Shown in pieces: positions 29,286 to 38,777 of a stretch of DNA of 64,000 bases (positions are counted from its first letter, which is position 1; the number at the start of each line of letters is the position of its first letter). A program made the position numbers and the translations under genes. The notes under the pieces were generated by a model, which was given only the letters and a program-made list of their open reading frames with translations, made no database searches and was not told where the DNA came from. The DNA is taken from NCBI GenBank assembly GCA_963839645.1, contig CAWIVZ010000001.1, positions 682,001 to 746,000 on the forward strand, given 5' to 3'. Source of the DNA: PALSA-911 sp963839645. GTDB taxonomy: Bacteria; Pseudomonadota; Alphaproteobacteria; Acetobacterales; Acetobacteraceae.

Positions 29286-31807
29286 TCATTTGGCTGCCGG
29301 CAGCGATACGTTCCAGATATCGTCGCAATATTCCCGGATGGTGCGGTCGGAGGAGAACCAGCCGACATTGGCGGTGTTCAGCGCGCTGGCCCGCCACCAG
29401 TGCTGCCTGGATCCGCCAGAGCGCGGCGACGTCGCGCTGCTTGTCGGCGTAGCAGTCGAAATCGGCGCTGACCAGGAAGTGGTCGTGATAGGTGAGCACG
29501 TCCACCAGGTCGCGGTAGCGGTCGGGCTCGATCGGGCGAGAACATGCCCGAGCCGATGGCGTCGAGCGCGCGTGCAGCGTCGGGCGAGGCGGCGATGGTT
29601 TCCCGTGCGTCGATGCCCTCGCGCCGGCGCTCCTCCACCTCCTCGGCGGTGAGGCCGAAGATGAAGATGTTGTCCTCAGCCGACGCGTTCGCCGATTTCG
29701 ATGTTGGCGCCGTCCAGCGTGCCGATGGTCAGCGCGCCGTTCAGGGCCAGCTTCATGTTGCCGGTGCCGGAGGCTTCCATGCCGGCGGTGGAGATCTGCT
29801 CGGACAGGTCGGAGGCAGGGATGATGACCTCGGCGCGGCTGACATTGTAGTTGGGCAGGAACACGACCTTCAGCATGCCGCGCATGGTGGGGTCGTTGTT
29901 GACCACGGCGGCGACGTCGTTGATCAGCTTGATGATCAGCTTGGCGCGGTGGTAGCTGGCGGCGGCCTTGCCGGCGAAGATCTTGACCCGGGGCGTCCAG
30001 TCACGGGTCGGGTGGGCGCGCATGGTTTCGTACAGCGCCACGGTTTCCAGGATGTTCAGCAGCTGGCGCTTGTATTCGTGGATGCGCTTGATCTGGACAT
30101 CGAACAGCGCGTCCGGATCGAGGCGGATGCCGCAGGCGTTTCGCCGATGCGGTTGGACAGGGCGACCTTGTTGGCGCGGCGGATCGCGGCCAGCCGGTCG
30201 TGCAGCGGCTGTGTCGTCGGCAAGGCGGCGAAGCCGTGCAGAGCCTCGGGGTCGTCCAGCACGCGTTCGCCGCAGACGTCTCGACCAGCAGGCCGGTCAG
30301 GCCCGGATTGGCCTCGAACAGCCAGCGGCGGAAGGTGATGCCGTTGGTCTTGTTGACGATCCGGTCCGGATACAGCGTTGTGCAGGTCGCGAAACACGGT
30401 CTGGCGCATCAGGCTCGGTGTGCAGGGCGGAAACGCCGTTGACCTTGTGCGCGCCGAGGAAGGCCAGCGAGCCCATGCGCACCTGCCGGCCGTTATGCTC
30501 GTCGATCAGCGATACCGCGGACATCAGCGCCGGGATCTCCTCGGCCGGTCGGCGCTGCAGATGGTCCAGATGCAGGGCGTTGATCAGATAGATGATCTGC
30601 ATGTGGCGCGGCAGCAGCCGCTCCATCAGATGCACCGGCCAGGCTTCCAGCGCCTCCGGCAGCAGCGTGTGGTTGGTGTAGGAGAAGGCGGCCTGGGTGA
30701 TCTCCCAGGCTTCCTCCCAGGGCATGTCGTGCACGTCGACCAGGATGCGCATCAGCTCGGCGATGGCGATCGCCGGGTGGGTGTCGTTCAGCTGGATCGC
30801 GGCGTGCTCGGGCAGGGTGCGGATGTCGCCGTGCTGGTGGACGTGGCGGTAGCAGGAGGTCGTGCAGGGACGGCGGAGGAGAAGAAGTATTCCTGCCGCA
30901 GGCGCAGCTCCTGGCCGGCGGGGGTGTCCTCGCTGGGATAGAGCACCTGGGAGATGGCGTTGGCGCGCGCGCGGGCGGCCAGCGGCGCCGATATGGTCGC
31001 CCTGGTTGAAAGCGTCCAGGCGCAGCGGATCCGGCGCCCGGGCCGACCAGAGGCGCAGCGTGTTGACGTGGCCGCCGCGCCAGCCGACCACGGGCGTGTC
31101 GTAGGCCACGGCCTCGACCGTTTCGGCGGGATGCCAGACGTGACGCAGGTTTTCGGGGCAGTCGGCGTCGCCGACCGGCTCCACGGTGCCGCCGAAGCCG
31201 ATCAGGTGGCTCACCTCCGGGCCGTTCGAATTCCCACGGGTTGCCGAAGGACAGCCAGTTTTCCGGGTATTCGCGCTGCCAGCCATCCTTGATCACCTGG
31301 CGGAACAGGCCGTGGTCGTAGCGGATGCCGTAGCCGTAGGCGGCGACGGAGAGCGTGGCCATGCTTTCCATGAAACAGGCGGCGAGGCGGCCGAGACCGC
31401 CATTGCCGAGGGCGGCGTCCGGCTCGATCTCGCGCAGCGCGTCCAGGCTCGACGCCGAGCTCGGCCAGGGCGGCGCGCATCGGTTCGAGCAGGTTGAGAT
31501 TGTTCAGGCTGTCGATCAGCAGGCGGCCGATCAGGAATTCGAGGGAGAGGTAATAGACCCGCTTGCGCTGGTCCGCGTAGGTCGCGCGGGTGGACTGCAT
31601 CCAGCGGTCGACGATGCGGTCGCGCACGGCGAGTGCGGTGGCGACGAACCAGTCCCGGTCGGTGGCGACGAGCGGGTCCTTGCCGACGGAATAGGTGAGC
31701 TTGGCGACGACGGCGCGGCGCAGGGCCGCCACATCCTCGTCCTGCATCGGCAATGCAAGGCGGGATACGACCGGGTTGGCCGACGCTGGCCGGGTCTCGC
31801 TCATCAT
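29286..31807 (-). CDS. glgP: Glycogen phosphorylase (frameshifted)
   Basis: Releases glucose-1-phosphate from glycogen using a pyridoxal-phosphate cofactor. The N-terminus reads SVGKDPLVATDRDWFVATALAVRDR, then RVYYLSLEFLIGRLL; the middle has IQLNDTHPAIAIAELMR; the cofactor motif MEASGTGNMKLALNGALTIGTLDGANIEI (about 29690-29780) carries the Lys of the Schiff base; the end reads EYCDDIWNVSLP. About ten single-base shifts occur, mostly between 29520 and 31450. Expected length is about 835 residues. First gene of the glg operon; the ATG pair at 31802-31807 follows a GAGG site, 90 bases after gamma-glutamyltransferase. Confidence 0.85.
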
Positions 31808-31896
31808 GTGGTCCTCATACCGCAGTGCACCAAAACGCGCTTCTGGCTTGGCGCCCTGGTGGCAGGACGTCAAGCAAAGATGCGGCCGGAGAGCGT

Positions 31897-33510
31897 TCAG
31901 ACGGCAAGGGCGACGCCGTCATGGCCGGGGTCGGCGGCACCGTCGAGGCCGAACTCGCCGATGCGGATGCCGTGCACGGCGGCGAAGCCGAAGGTGTAGG
32001 GGCTGCGCACCACCTCGTAGCCGTCGCTTTCCAGGGCGCGGGACACAGCGCGGGGGATGCGGTTGGAGATGTCGATGGCGTTGGACGTCGCGGAAAACCG
32101 CGGGGCGACGACGGCCTCGGTCATCGACATGCCGAAATCCAGCACGTTGAGGGTGGCCTGCAGCACGCCCATGGCGATCTGGGTGGCGCCGGGAGCGCCG
32201 ATTACCAGGCACGGTTTTTCGTCCCGGAAGACGATGGACGGGCACACCGAGGAGAAGCGGGCCTTGCCCGGCGCGATGGAGCCGGCGCGGCCCGGGCGGG
32301 GGTCGAAGACCGCCATGCAGCCGTTGTACATGAAGCCGAGGCCGGGAGTGACGACGCCGGAGGGCATGCCGAGCGAGTGGGTCATGCTGACGCAATTGCC
32401 GTCGGCGTCGATGGCCGAGATCTGCGTCGTGTCCTTCTGGACGAAGCCGGCGTTGAAGCGTTCGACATTGGCGCGCACGCCGCTTTGGATTTCGGCGGCG
32501 AGCTGGGCGGCGTAGGGCTTGGCGGTGAGGCGTTCCACCGGCACGTCGAAGAAGTCGGGATCGCCGACGAAGCGGTCCTTGTCGATGGTGGCGCGCTTCA
32601 TGACCTCGGCGACCAGGCGGATATAGGCGGCGCTGTTATGGCCGAGCGCGGCGAGGTCGAATTGTTCGAGCATGTTGAGCATCTCGATCAGCATGATCCC
32701 GCCGCCGGGTGGCTGGTTGCTCGCGATGCGGTAGCCGCGATAGTCGCCCCAGAGCGGCGGCGTGCGGCGGGGGCGGTAGTTTTGCAGGTCCTCGCGCGAG
32801 ATCAGGCCGCCATTGGCGCGCATGTCCGCCTCGATCCGCTCGGCGATTTCGCCGCGGTAGAACACGTCCGCCCCGCCGGCGGCGATGCGGCGCAGCACCT
32901 CCGCGTAGTCGGGATTGCGGACCGTGTCGCCCACGCGCTTGGGGGAGCCATCGGGCCGGCAATAGAGCGCGCGGGAGGCCGGGGTGTGGGCGATGCGGTC
33001 GGGCGTGGGGACGCGGCCCATCATGCCGGGGTCGGACCAGAAGAAATGCACATGCGGGCGGACGGTCCAGCCGGATTGCGCCCAGGCGATGGCGGGCTGG
33101 ACGATCTCGGACCAGGGCAGGGTGCCGTAGCCGCGGTGCGCTTCGTGGTAGGCGGCGAGGCTGGCCGGGACGCAGATGGATTGGTAGCCGACATCGTTGA
33201 CGTTGCCGTCGAGGATGAAGCCGTAGCCGTCCCGCGCTTCCGATTGGATGATGTTTTCCCACATCTCCGGCCGCGCGGCGCGTGGGGCGGGAGAGTGGAA
33301 ATCGACATAGAGATGCTCGGCGCGGCCCGGCAGGTAGATGCCCATGGAGCCGAAGCCGGCGATGCCGCACATCAGCGGATCCACCACGGTTTGCACCAGG
33401 GCACAGGCGATCGCCGCATCGACGGCGTTGCCGCCGGCGCGGAGGATCTCAACGCCTGCTTCCGCGGCTTCGGGCTGAGGGGCGCAGATCATGCCTTTGG
33501 GGCTGGGCAT
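31897..33510 (-). CDS. Gamma-glutamyltransferase family protein
   Basis: N-terminal-nucleophile hydrolase of 537 residues that self-cleaves and cuts gamma-glutamyl bonds or related amides. The cleavage site is DTTQISAIDADGNC with the nucleophile Thr361; the downstream GNCVSMTHSLG and PGLGFMYNGCMAVFDP segments and the N-terminal ILRAGGNAVDAAIACALVQTVVDP are all family signatures. No signal peptide is seen when the start at 33510 (CAGGAG site upstream) is used, so the enzyme may be cytosolic, unlike periplasmic glutathione-degrading forms. The frame is intact. An acylase of the same family cannot be excluded. Confidence 0.85.
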   Translation of the reverse strand: MPSPKGMICAPQPEAAEAGVEILRAGGNAVDAAIACALVQTVVDPLMCGIAGFGSMGIYLPGRAEHLYVDFHSPAPRAARPEMWENIIQSEARDGYGFILDGNVNDVGYQSICVPASLAAYHEAHRGYGTLPWSEIVQPAIAWAQSGWTVRPHVHFFWSDPGMMGRVPTPDRIAHTPASRALYCRPDGSPKRVGDTVRNPDYAEVLRRIAAGGADVFYRGEIAERIEADMRANGGLISREDLQNYRPRRTPPLWGDYRGYRIASNQPPGGGIMLIEMLNMLEQFDLAALGHNSAAYIRLVAEVMKRATIDKDRFVGDPDFFDVPVERLTAKPYAAQLAAEIQSGVRANVERFNAGFVQKDTTQISAIDADGNCVSMTHSLGMPSGVVTPGLGFMYNGCMAVFDPRPGRAGSIAPGKARFSSVCPSIVFRDEKPCLVIGAPGATQIAMGVLQATLNVLDFGMSMTEAVVAPRFSATSNAIDISNRIPRAVSRALESDGYEVVRSPYTFGFAAVHGIRIGEFGLDGAADPGHDGVALAV

Positions 33511-33839
33511 CGGCTTTGGCTCCTGGACGATGGCGGGGAGCATGGCAGGAGCGGGGCGGCGTGGGCAATCGCTTGAACGCAAGCAAGGTCAGGGGGGCCG
33601 AGTGCCCTGGCCTTTTTCGTGCAAGCATTTGCCGTTCCCCGGTTGGTTTGCGGTTTCCCGGCAAGCTTGTTATTCGAGGCCTTCGGTTGCCCACCCTACC
33701 GGCTGCCGCAAGATGGCCTGATCATGACGAAAAGCGACGTTCGATGCTCATGCCCATGGCCATGAAAATCCTCGCCTTCCGATCCTTCTGAAACATGCAC
33801 GCCATAGACCTATGCTTGACATGATCCCGATCTGTTCGA
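33511..33839. other. Intergenic region with possible promoter and a repeat remnant
   Basis: Divergent gap of 329 bases between gamma-glutamyltransferase and the MBOAT gene. No coding region could be supported. It holds TTGACA at 33816-33821, a perfect -35 hexamer, but the matching -10 would overlap the MBOAT start and has a poor sequence, so its use is doubtful. At 33581-33614, AAGCAAGGTCAGGGG is followed nine bases later by GCCCTGGCCTT; these resemble the two ends of the palindromic element at 52331 and 62472 and may be the scar of an internally deleted copy. Confidence 0.45.
33816..33821 (+). promoter_or_regulatory. TTGACA -35-like element before MBOAT gene
   Basis: A perfect TTGACA lies 19 bases before the MBOAT start codon. 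The expected -10 position (17 bases downstream) falls on AATGCT, overlapping the ATG, and fits the consensus poorly. If active it would give a leaderless message, consistent with the absence of a ribosome binding site at this start. A chance match is equally possible. Confidence 0.25.
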
Positions 33840-35210
33840 ATGCTATTTAGCTCCATCACGTTTCTATTCTATTTTCTGCCTCTGTTCCTGCTGGCCTATG
33901 CATGTCTGCCGTGGCGCAACGCGGTGCTGTTGATCGCCAGCCTGATCTTTTTCGCCTGGGGCGATCCGCCCAGGATCACGCTGCTGCTGGTCTGCATCGT
34001 GCTGAACTGGGGCTTTGGCCTGGCGCTGGCGCGCGACGTGGGGCGCCGGCCGATGGTGCTGGCGTTGGGAGTGGCGGCCAATCTCGGCCTGCTGATCTGG
34101 TTCAAGTATCTCGGCTTTCTGGGGCAGCAGGCGAACACGCTGCTGGCGGCGATCGGCGGTTCGCCGGTGAGCTTTCCCGAAGTCGTGCTGCCGCTGGGGA
34201 TTTCGTTCTTCACCTTCCAGGGCATTTCGTACCTGATCGACGTTCATCGCGGCGACGTGCGCGCACAGCCGAGCCTGATGAAGTTCGCCGTCTACAAATC
34301 GATGTTCCCGCCACTGATCGCCGGCCCGATCGTTCGCTATGCCGCCATAGCCGGCAGCCTCGACGTCCGGCGCGTCAACGGGGTCGACCTTCGCGAGGGG
34401 GCACAGCAATTCATCATCGGCCTGGCCCAGAAGGTGCTGCTCGCCAACACGATCGCCGGGCCGGTGGACCGGCTGTTCGCGCAGCCGCCGGGATCGCTGG
34501 ATATGCTTGCCGCATGGGTCGCGGCGGCGGGCTATGCGCTGCAGATCTATTTCGACTTCGCCGGCTACTCCAACATGGCCATCGGCCTCGGCCGCATTCT
34601 TGGCTTCACGTTCCCGCGCAATTTCGACCGTCCCTATGCGTCCCGTTCGGTCGGCGAGTTCTGGCGGCGCTGGCACATGACGCTGTCGGCGTGGTTTCGC
34701 GACTATGTCTACATCCCGCTGGGCGGCAACCGGCGCGGTTCCTTGCGCACCGGATGCAATCTTTTGGCCGTGTTCCTGCTCTGCGGCCTGTGGCACGGCG
34801 CGAGTTGGAATTTTGCCATCTGGGGCCTGTATCATGGCGCCTTTCTCGTCGCCGAGAGGATCGGCCTGGGACGTGTCCTGGCGCGGCTGCCCCGTGTCCT
34901 GAGCCATTTCTATCTGATCCTGGTCATCGTCGTCGGTTGGGTGCCCTTCCGGGCGGAAACGCTCGGCGACACCGCCAGCATGTTGACGTCGATGGCGGGC
35001 CTGAGCCCGGGCGGGTTCGCAGCCGGCCAGGTGCTGGGCAACAGTGTTCTGGCGGCCCTGGTATCCGGCGCGGTCTTCTCGGTATTGCCGCTGGCGCCGC
35101 GTTTGCGTTCGCGGCCGGTGATGCAGGCCGCCTGTCTCGTTCTGTTCGTGCTCTCGGCGGCAAGCCTGGCAGCCGGGACGTATAACCCGTTCATCTACTT
35201 CCGGTTCTGA
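33840..35210 (+). CDS. MBOAT family O-acyltransferase (AlgI-like)
   Basis: Polytopic membrane enzyme of 456 residues with about ten hydrophobic segments. It moves an acetyl or acyl group across or at the inner membrane onto a polysaccharide or other acceptor, as AlgI does for alginate. The AlgI-like signature is present: RSVGEFWRRWHMTLSAWFRDYVYIPLGG near 265-292 and WHGASWNFAIWG with the catalytic His319. The start at 33840 gives the family's usual MLF-S-x-x-F-L N-terminus but lacks a ribosome binding site. It stops one base before the GTG of the next gene, which encodes the AlgJ-like partner. Confidence 0.85.
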   Translation: MLFSSITFLFYFLPLFLLAYACLPWRNAVLLIASLIFFAWGDPPRITLLLVCIVLNWGFGLALARDVGRRPMVLALGVAANLGLLIWFKYLGFLGQQANTLLAAIGGSPVSFPEVVLPLGISFFTFQGISYLIDVHRGDVRAQPSLMKFAVYKSMFPPLIAGPIVRYAAIAGSLDVRRVNGVDLREGAQQFIIGLAQKVLLANTIAGPVDRLFAQPPGSLDMLAAWVAAAGYALQIYFDFAGYSNMAIGLGRILGFTFPRNFDRPYASRSVGEFWRRWHMTLSAWFRDYVYIPLGGNRRGSLRTGCNLLAVFLLCGLWHGASWNFAIWGLYHGAFLVAERIGLGRVLARLPRVLSHFYLILVIVVGWVPFRAETLGDTASMLTSMAGLSPGGFAAGQVLGNSVLAALVSGAVFSVLPLAPRLRSRPVMQAACLVLFVLSAASLAAGTYNPFIYFRF

Positions 35211-35211
35211 C

Positions 35212-36391
35212 GTGAAACGGCTCTGGCACGCTGGCGCGCAGGATCGGCTGGTTCAACCTGGCATTCCTCGGCTTTCTGGCCCTGCCGGGCCTGGCGCAGC
35301 TGGTGCTGCGCGACAAGGGCGTGACGACCGAGAACCGGGTGCTGGCTCCGGTGCCGGCGATGCCGGCGGATCTCGCGGCCGCGCTGCATTGGCCGAAGCA
35401 GGTGGATGCCTGGCTCGATGACCATTTCGGCCTGCGCGGCAGCCTGGTCATGCTGAACAACTGGGTGCGGTGGCATGGCTTTGGCGAACTGGCGACCACG
35501 CGGCTCATCAAGGGCGGTCATGGGCGCCTGTTCATGGGGTCGCATGACGGCGGCATCGCGAATTCGTTGATATTGGATGTGTGCGGGAAGACCAGCGAGC
35601 CGTTCCCCGACATAGCGGCGTCGGTCACGCATCTGCTGGATCGCACAAGCGCGGCCGGGCTGCGGCCGACGCTGATGATCGTTCCCACCGCCGCGCGCCT
35701 GTATCCGGAGGACATTCCCGAACCGCTGGCGACCGAGTGCCGCGGCGCCACGCCCGCGGTGGACGCGCTGGTCGCGCGGCTGGGCCGGCCGGAGGTGTTC
35801 TATCCGGTGGCGGAAATGCTGGCCTTGAAGCCTCGGATGGAGGCGATCCCGCGCCGGCATTTTCATTGGGTCGGCGAACCCCCGCTGCGCGTGGCCGAGC
35901 TGCTCGCCGGACAACATTGGGGACTGCCCCGCGTCTTCCCGCTGGCGTTGAAGCCGACTTATCGAGGCTCCGACCTCGCGGAGATCAATCCCGGCCTGGG
36001 TTTGGAGGACGCGGTCGAGGCGCCGCAATATCGCGAAGCCGGCGTGCATGATTGCGAGGGCGCGCACGGCCTCGCCCTCTGCGGACCCATTCCGGGCATC
36101 CCCGACACGGCGGCTTCCGTGGTCGCGCGGTACGAGCGGCCCGGCAAGGGCCGGCTGCTGGTGGTGGCGAACTCATTCGGCGACGAAATCGGCCATGACT
36201 TCATCGAGTATTTCGGCGAAGTCTGGATGGTTCATCTCAATACCATCGGCATCCTGTCCCCCGCGGACCATGCCATCCTGGCGAAGGCCCTGCTGCAGCG
36301 CTTTGCCGGCGATCGTGTCGTGTTCGTCGTTCACGACGCCGGCGCCCTGAGCGGGATGATCCCGTTCGAGAATGTGCTTTTCCCGCACTGA
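35212..36391 (+). CDS. AlgJ/AlgX-like (DHHW-type) SGNH-hydrolase-like acetyltransferase partner, frameshift near the start
   Basis: Probable membrane-anchored periplasmic protein of about 390 residues that works with the MBOAT protein to place acetyl groups on an exported glycan. The hydrophobic anchor reads WFNLAFLGFLALPGLAQL, followed by VDAWLDDHFGLRGSLVMLNNW, the DHFGLR segment that marks AlgJ/AlgX-like proteins, and GRLFMGSHD. A GTG start at 35212 immediately follows the MBOAT stop, but the anchor lies in the +1 frame, so one extra base near 35230 is likely; from 35303 on the frame is clean. No glycan synthase or export genes are nearby, so the acceptor is unknown. Confidence 0.7.
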
Positions 36392-36474
36392 GCGCAGGCT
36401 CCCCGCCGAGGACTCAGGTGACAGTGGCGGCCGCCGCGACTAGCCTATCAAGTCCGGAGCATGGAGCGAGCGAC

Positions 36475-36873
36475 ATGGTGACAATTCCAGAAAAATTCCT
36501 TGATCTGCTGACGGAGAAAAAGGCCTTTGCCCATCTGGCCACCACGATGGCGGACGGATCGCCGCAGGTGACGCCGGTCTGGTTCGACTACACCAACGGC
36601 GTAGTGCGGGTGAACACGGCGAAAGGACGGGTGAAGGCACGGACGATGCGCGAAGGGGCAAAGGTCGCGATGTCGATCCTCGATCCCGATAACGCCTATC
36701 GCTATATCCAGATCCGCGGCCATGTCAGCCGTGTGAGCGAGGCGGGCGCGGATGCGCATATCGACAGCCTGGCGAAGAAATATCTCGGCAAGGACAAGTA
36801 TCCCTATAGCCAGCCGGGCGATGTGCGCGTGCTCTATGAGATCACGCCGGACGCGGCGCAGGTGATGGGCTGA
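36475..36873 (+). CDS. PPOX-class FMN/F420-dependent oxidoreductase
   Basis: Small split-barrel flavin-binding protein of 132 residues, in the pyridoxamine-5'-phosphate-oxidase-like class. FAHLATTMADGSPQVTPVWFDY and VNTAKGRVKARTMREG are the typical first strands that hold the cofactor phosphate; the C-terminal VRVLYEITPDAAQVMG closes the barrel. The ATG at 36475 has a GGAG site nine bases upstream. It probably reduces a small substrate or binds heme or flavin; no substrate can be named. It is followed three bases later by the MlaA-like lipoprotein gene. Confidence 0.8.
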   Translation: MVTIPEKFLDLLTEKKAFAHLATTMADGSPQVTPVWFDYTNGVVRVNTAKGRVKARTMREGAKVAMSILDPDNAYRYIQIRGHVSRVSEAGADAHIDSLAKKYLGKDKYPYSQPGDVRVLYEITPDAAQVMG

Positions 36874-36876
36874 CCG

Positions 36877-37764
36877 ATGTTCATCCCGGCTGCCTGGCGC
36901 CCGAATGCCGGGATGCGCACCAGAGGATCGGGAGACGCAGGATTGGAGGCTGAAGCCATTCCAGGCAACGCCGCGCGAGTGGCCTGTGTGACGTGCCGCG
37001 CGGGGTTGGTGCTGGTTTCTCTGGTGCTGCTCTCCGGCTGCGCCACTCCACCCCCTGCCAGCGATCCCGAGGCGGTCGCTGAATACAACGACAACAATGA
37101 TCCGGCCGAACCGACCAATCGCGCGATGTACGAGGTGCATGACGCGCTGGACACCGCCGTGATGCGGCCGGTGGCGGCCGGCTACCGGGCAGTGGTGCCG
37201 GGGCCGGCGCGCACCGGCATCCACAACGCGCTGCTGAACCTGGGTTCGGCCGTGCGCCTGGGCAACGACATGGCGCAGGGCAGCCCGCGCCGGGCCGGCG
37301 ATACGCTGATGCGCGCACTGATCAACTCCACCGTCGGCGTGCTCGGACTGTTCGATGTCGCGGCGGATTGGGGCTACCCGCTGCACGAGACCGGTTTCGG
37401 CGACACGCTGGCCCTATGGGGCGTGCCGGACGGGCCGTACCTGTTCGTTCCCGGCCTCGGCCCGCGCAACGCGCGCGATCTCGGCGGCTTTCTGGTCAAT
37501 GCCACCGCCGAGCCGGTCTACTGGATCGGCCAGGGGGTGGCCGTCACGGCCGCCCGCTGGAGCGCTACCGGCGCCTACGTCGTCGACCAGCGCTATCAAC
37601 TGCTGGATGCGATCGATTCCGTGAAAAAGACCTCGCTCGATCCCTACGCCACCTTCCGCAGCGCCTATCATCAGCGGCGGGCAGCCGAAATTCAGACTCT
37701 CGAGGACGACAAGGGCAGCACGGTTCCGGTCTGGTTTCCCAAGTCGCAGCCGGTCCAGCGCTGA
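36877..37764 (+). CDS. mlaA: MlaA (VacJ) family outer-membrane lipoprotein
   Basis: Outer-membrane component of the Mla pathway that removes misplaced phospholipids from the outer leaflet. The lipobox LLSGC places the lipidated Cys at residue 55 if the first ATG is used; an ATG at 36913 would give a shorter, more usual signal. The VacJ signature NDPAEPTNRAMYEVHDALD follows, then LINSTVGVLGLFDVAADWGYP and GPYLFVPGLGPRNARDLGG. Length is 295 residues. The rest of an Mla-type transporter is represented in the window only by the ABC ATPase at the far right end and, more distantly, by HpnM. Confidence 0.85.
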   Translation: MFIPAAWRPNAGMRTRGSGDAGLEAEAIPGNAARVACVTCRAGLVLVSLVLLSGCATPPPASDPEAVAEYNDNNDPAEPTNRAMYEVHDALDTAVMRPVAAGYRAVVPGPARTGIHNALLNLGSAVRLGNDMAQGSPRRAGDTLMRALINSTVGVLGLFDVAADWGYPLHETGFGDTLALWGVPDGPYLFVPGLGPRNARDLGGFLVNATAEPVYWIGQGVAVTAARWSATGAYVVDQRYQLLDAIDSVKKTSLDPYATFRSAYHQRRAAEIQTLEDDKGSTVPVWFPKSQPVQR

Positions 37765-37803
37765 CGCTGCGGTTCCGGTCCGGCCGGACCAAGCCGGCAT
37801 GCG

Positions 37804-38256
37804 TCAGCGATAGGGCTGCCGGTGGCAGGCGCCGCAGCCCTGCTGCTCGGTCCGGTCCAGGGCCGCGGCAACCGAGGCGCGATTTCCGCTGCGCACGGCG
37901 GCCGACAAGGGCTCAACGGAGGCTTCCATCGCCGCGGGGGCGTCGCGGGCCATTTCCGGTGTCATGTCCACATACAGCCGGGGCGCTTCGTCGGGCGGGA
38001 ACAGGGCGGCGATGTGCGGCAGCCAGGATTCCAAGTCGCTGATCGCGGCGTCGGCCTGCGGCCTGGTGGCCTTGCCATCGGCGTAGGCGCGCAACTGGTC
38101 GACATCGGCCAGCATGCGCACCATCGAGTCGGCCTGCGGCGTCCGCTGGCCGGCATGCGGCGGCCTCTGCGGACCGCAGCCCGCCGCCAGCGCCAGCACG
38201 GCGCCGCACAGGGTGGACAGGCGGAGAACGGCGCGCGCGCTATTTGTGACGGACAT
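37804..38256 (-). CDS. Cytochrome c'-like lipoprotein with C-terminal CxxCH
   Basis: A 150-residue exported lipoprotein. The signal peptide ends in LALAAGC, so Cys27 is the predicted lipid anchor. The mature part is rich in helix-forming residues and ends with CGACHRQPYR, a single CxxCH heme-binding motif (141-145) six residues from the C-terminus, the layout of cytochrome c' and related four-helix cytochromes. The usual partner may be nitric oxide, a redox enzyme or none. Its start overlaps the stop of the upstream gene by 17 bases, so the two are probably co-translated. Confidence 0.7.
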   Translation of the reverse strand: MSVTNSARAVLRLSTLCGAVLALAAGCGPQRPPHAGQRTPQADSMVRMLADVDQLRAYADGKATRPQADAAISDLESWLPHIAALFPPDEAPRLYVDMTPEMARDAPAAMEASVEPLSAAVRSGNRASVAAALDRTEQQGCGACHRQPYR

Positions 38257-38647
38257 CGTCGACGATCTTCCACTCGCCGGATGCCGTCTTGCACCAGGTC
38301 ATTGTGTAATGCGACGGCGGGCGATCGGCGTTCTCCAGGCGGTTCGTGTAGGCGATGCGCCGGCAGGGCATGCCCTTCAGCACCGGCTTGGCCATCAGCT
38401 TGACCGACCCGGCGTCGCCGGTATCGGGGTTGCGCCAGCGCTCCACGGTGCCGATCGAGCGGCCCTCGTAGAGCCGGGCGGCGGCGGCACCCATGCGGTC
38501 GAGGCTCTGCTTATCGAGCGTAGGAGCGTGCTGCGGCGGAAAGCTGGGCACGATCTGCGCGCCCGCCATGCCCGGTATGGCGAGGATCGGCAGGCCTGCC
38601 AGACCGACGAGCAGCGCGATGCGGACGGACGGGCGGCGTGGCGGCAT
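38240..38647 (-). CDS. Exported protein of unknown function, 17-kDa-antigen-like tail
   Basis: A 135-residue protein with a signal peptide (RIALLVGLAGLPILAIPGMAGA, cleaved near residue 30). The C-terminal half contains two Cys, MPCRRI and TMTWCKTASGEWKIVDD, in a pattern reminiscent of the surface-antigen/RT821-like small beta domain that includes a YT...WC...G-W segment. This comparison is from memory and weak. It overlaps the cytochrome c'-like lipoprotein gene by 17 bases; both are exported, so a shared periplasmic role is plausible. Confidence 0.55.
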   Translation of the reverse strand: MPPRRPSVRIALLVGLAGLPILAIPGMAGAQIVPSFPPQHAPTLDKQSLDRMGAAAARLYEGRSIGTVERWRNPDTGDAGSVKLMAKPVLKGMPCRRIAYTNRLENADRPPSHYTMTWCKTASGEWKIVDDVRHK

Positions 38648-38777
38648 GGGCCATCATTCGGCGAGATCGAGGCCCCTGTCAATCGCATCCGGAGGGCCGG
38701 CGGGGGTGGATTTTGCCGATGAATGAGGGGCTTGATGCCGCCCGGACGAACCGCGAGCGCAGAAGGGAACGCACGGC

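Noticed and set aside
31753..33576. Plus-strand open frame of 607 codons
   Set aside because: Mirror of gamma-glutamyltransferase, rich in His/Asp/Gly, no family match.
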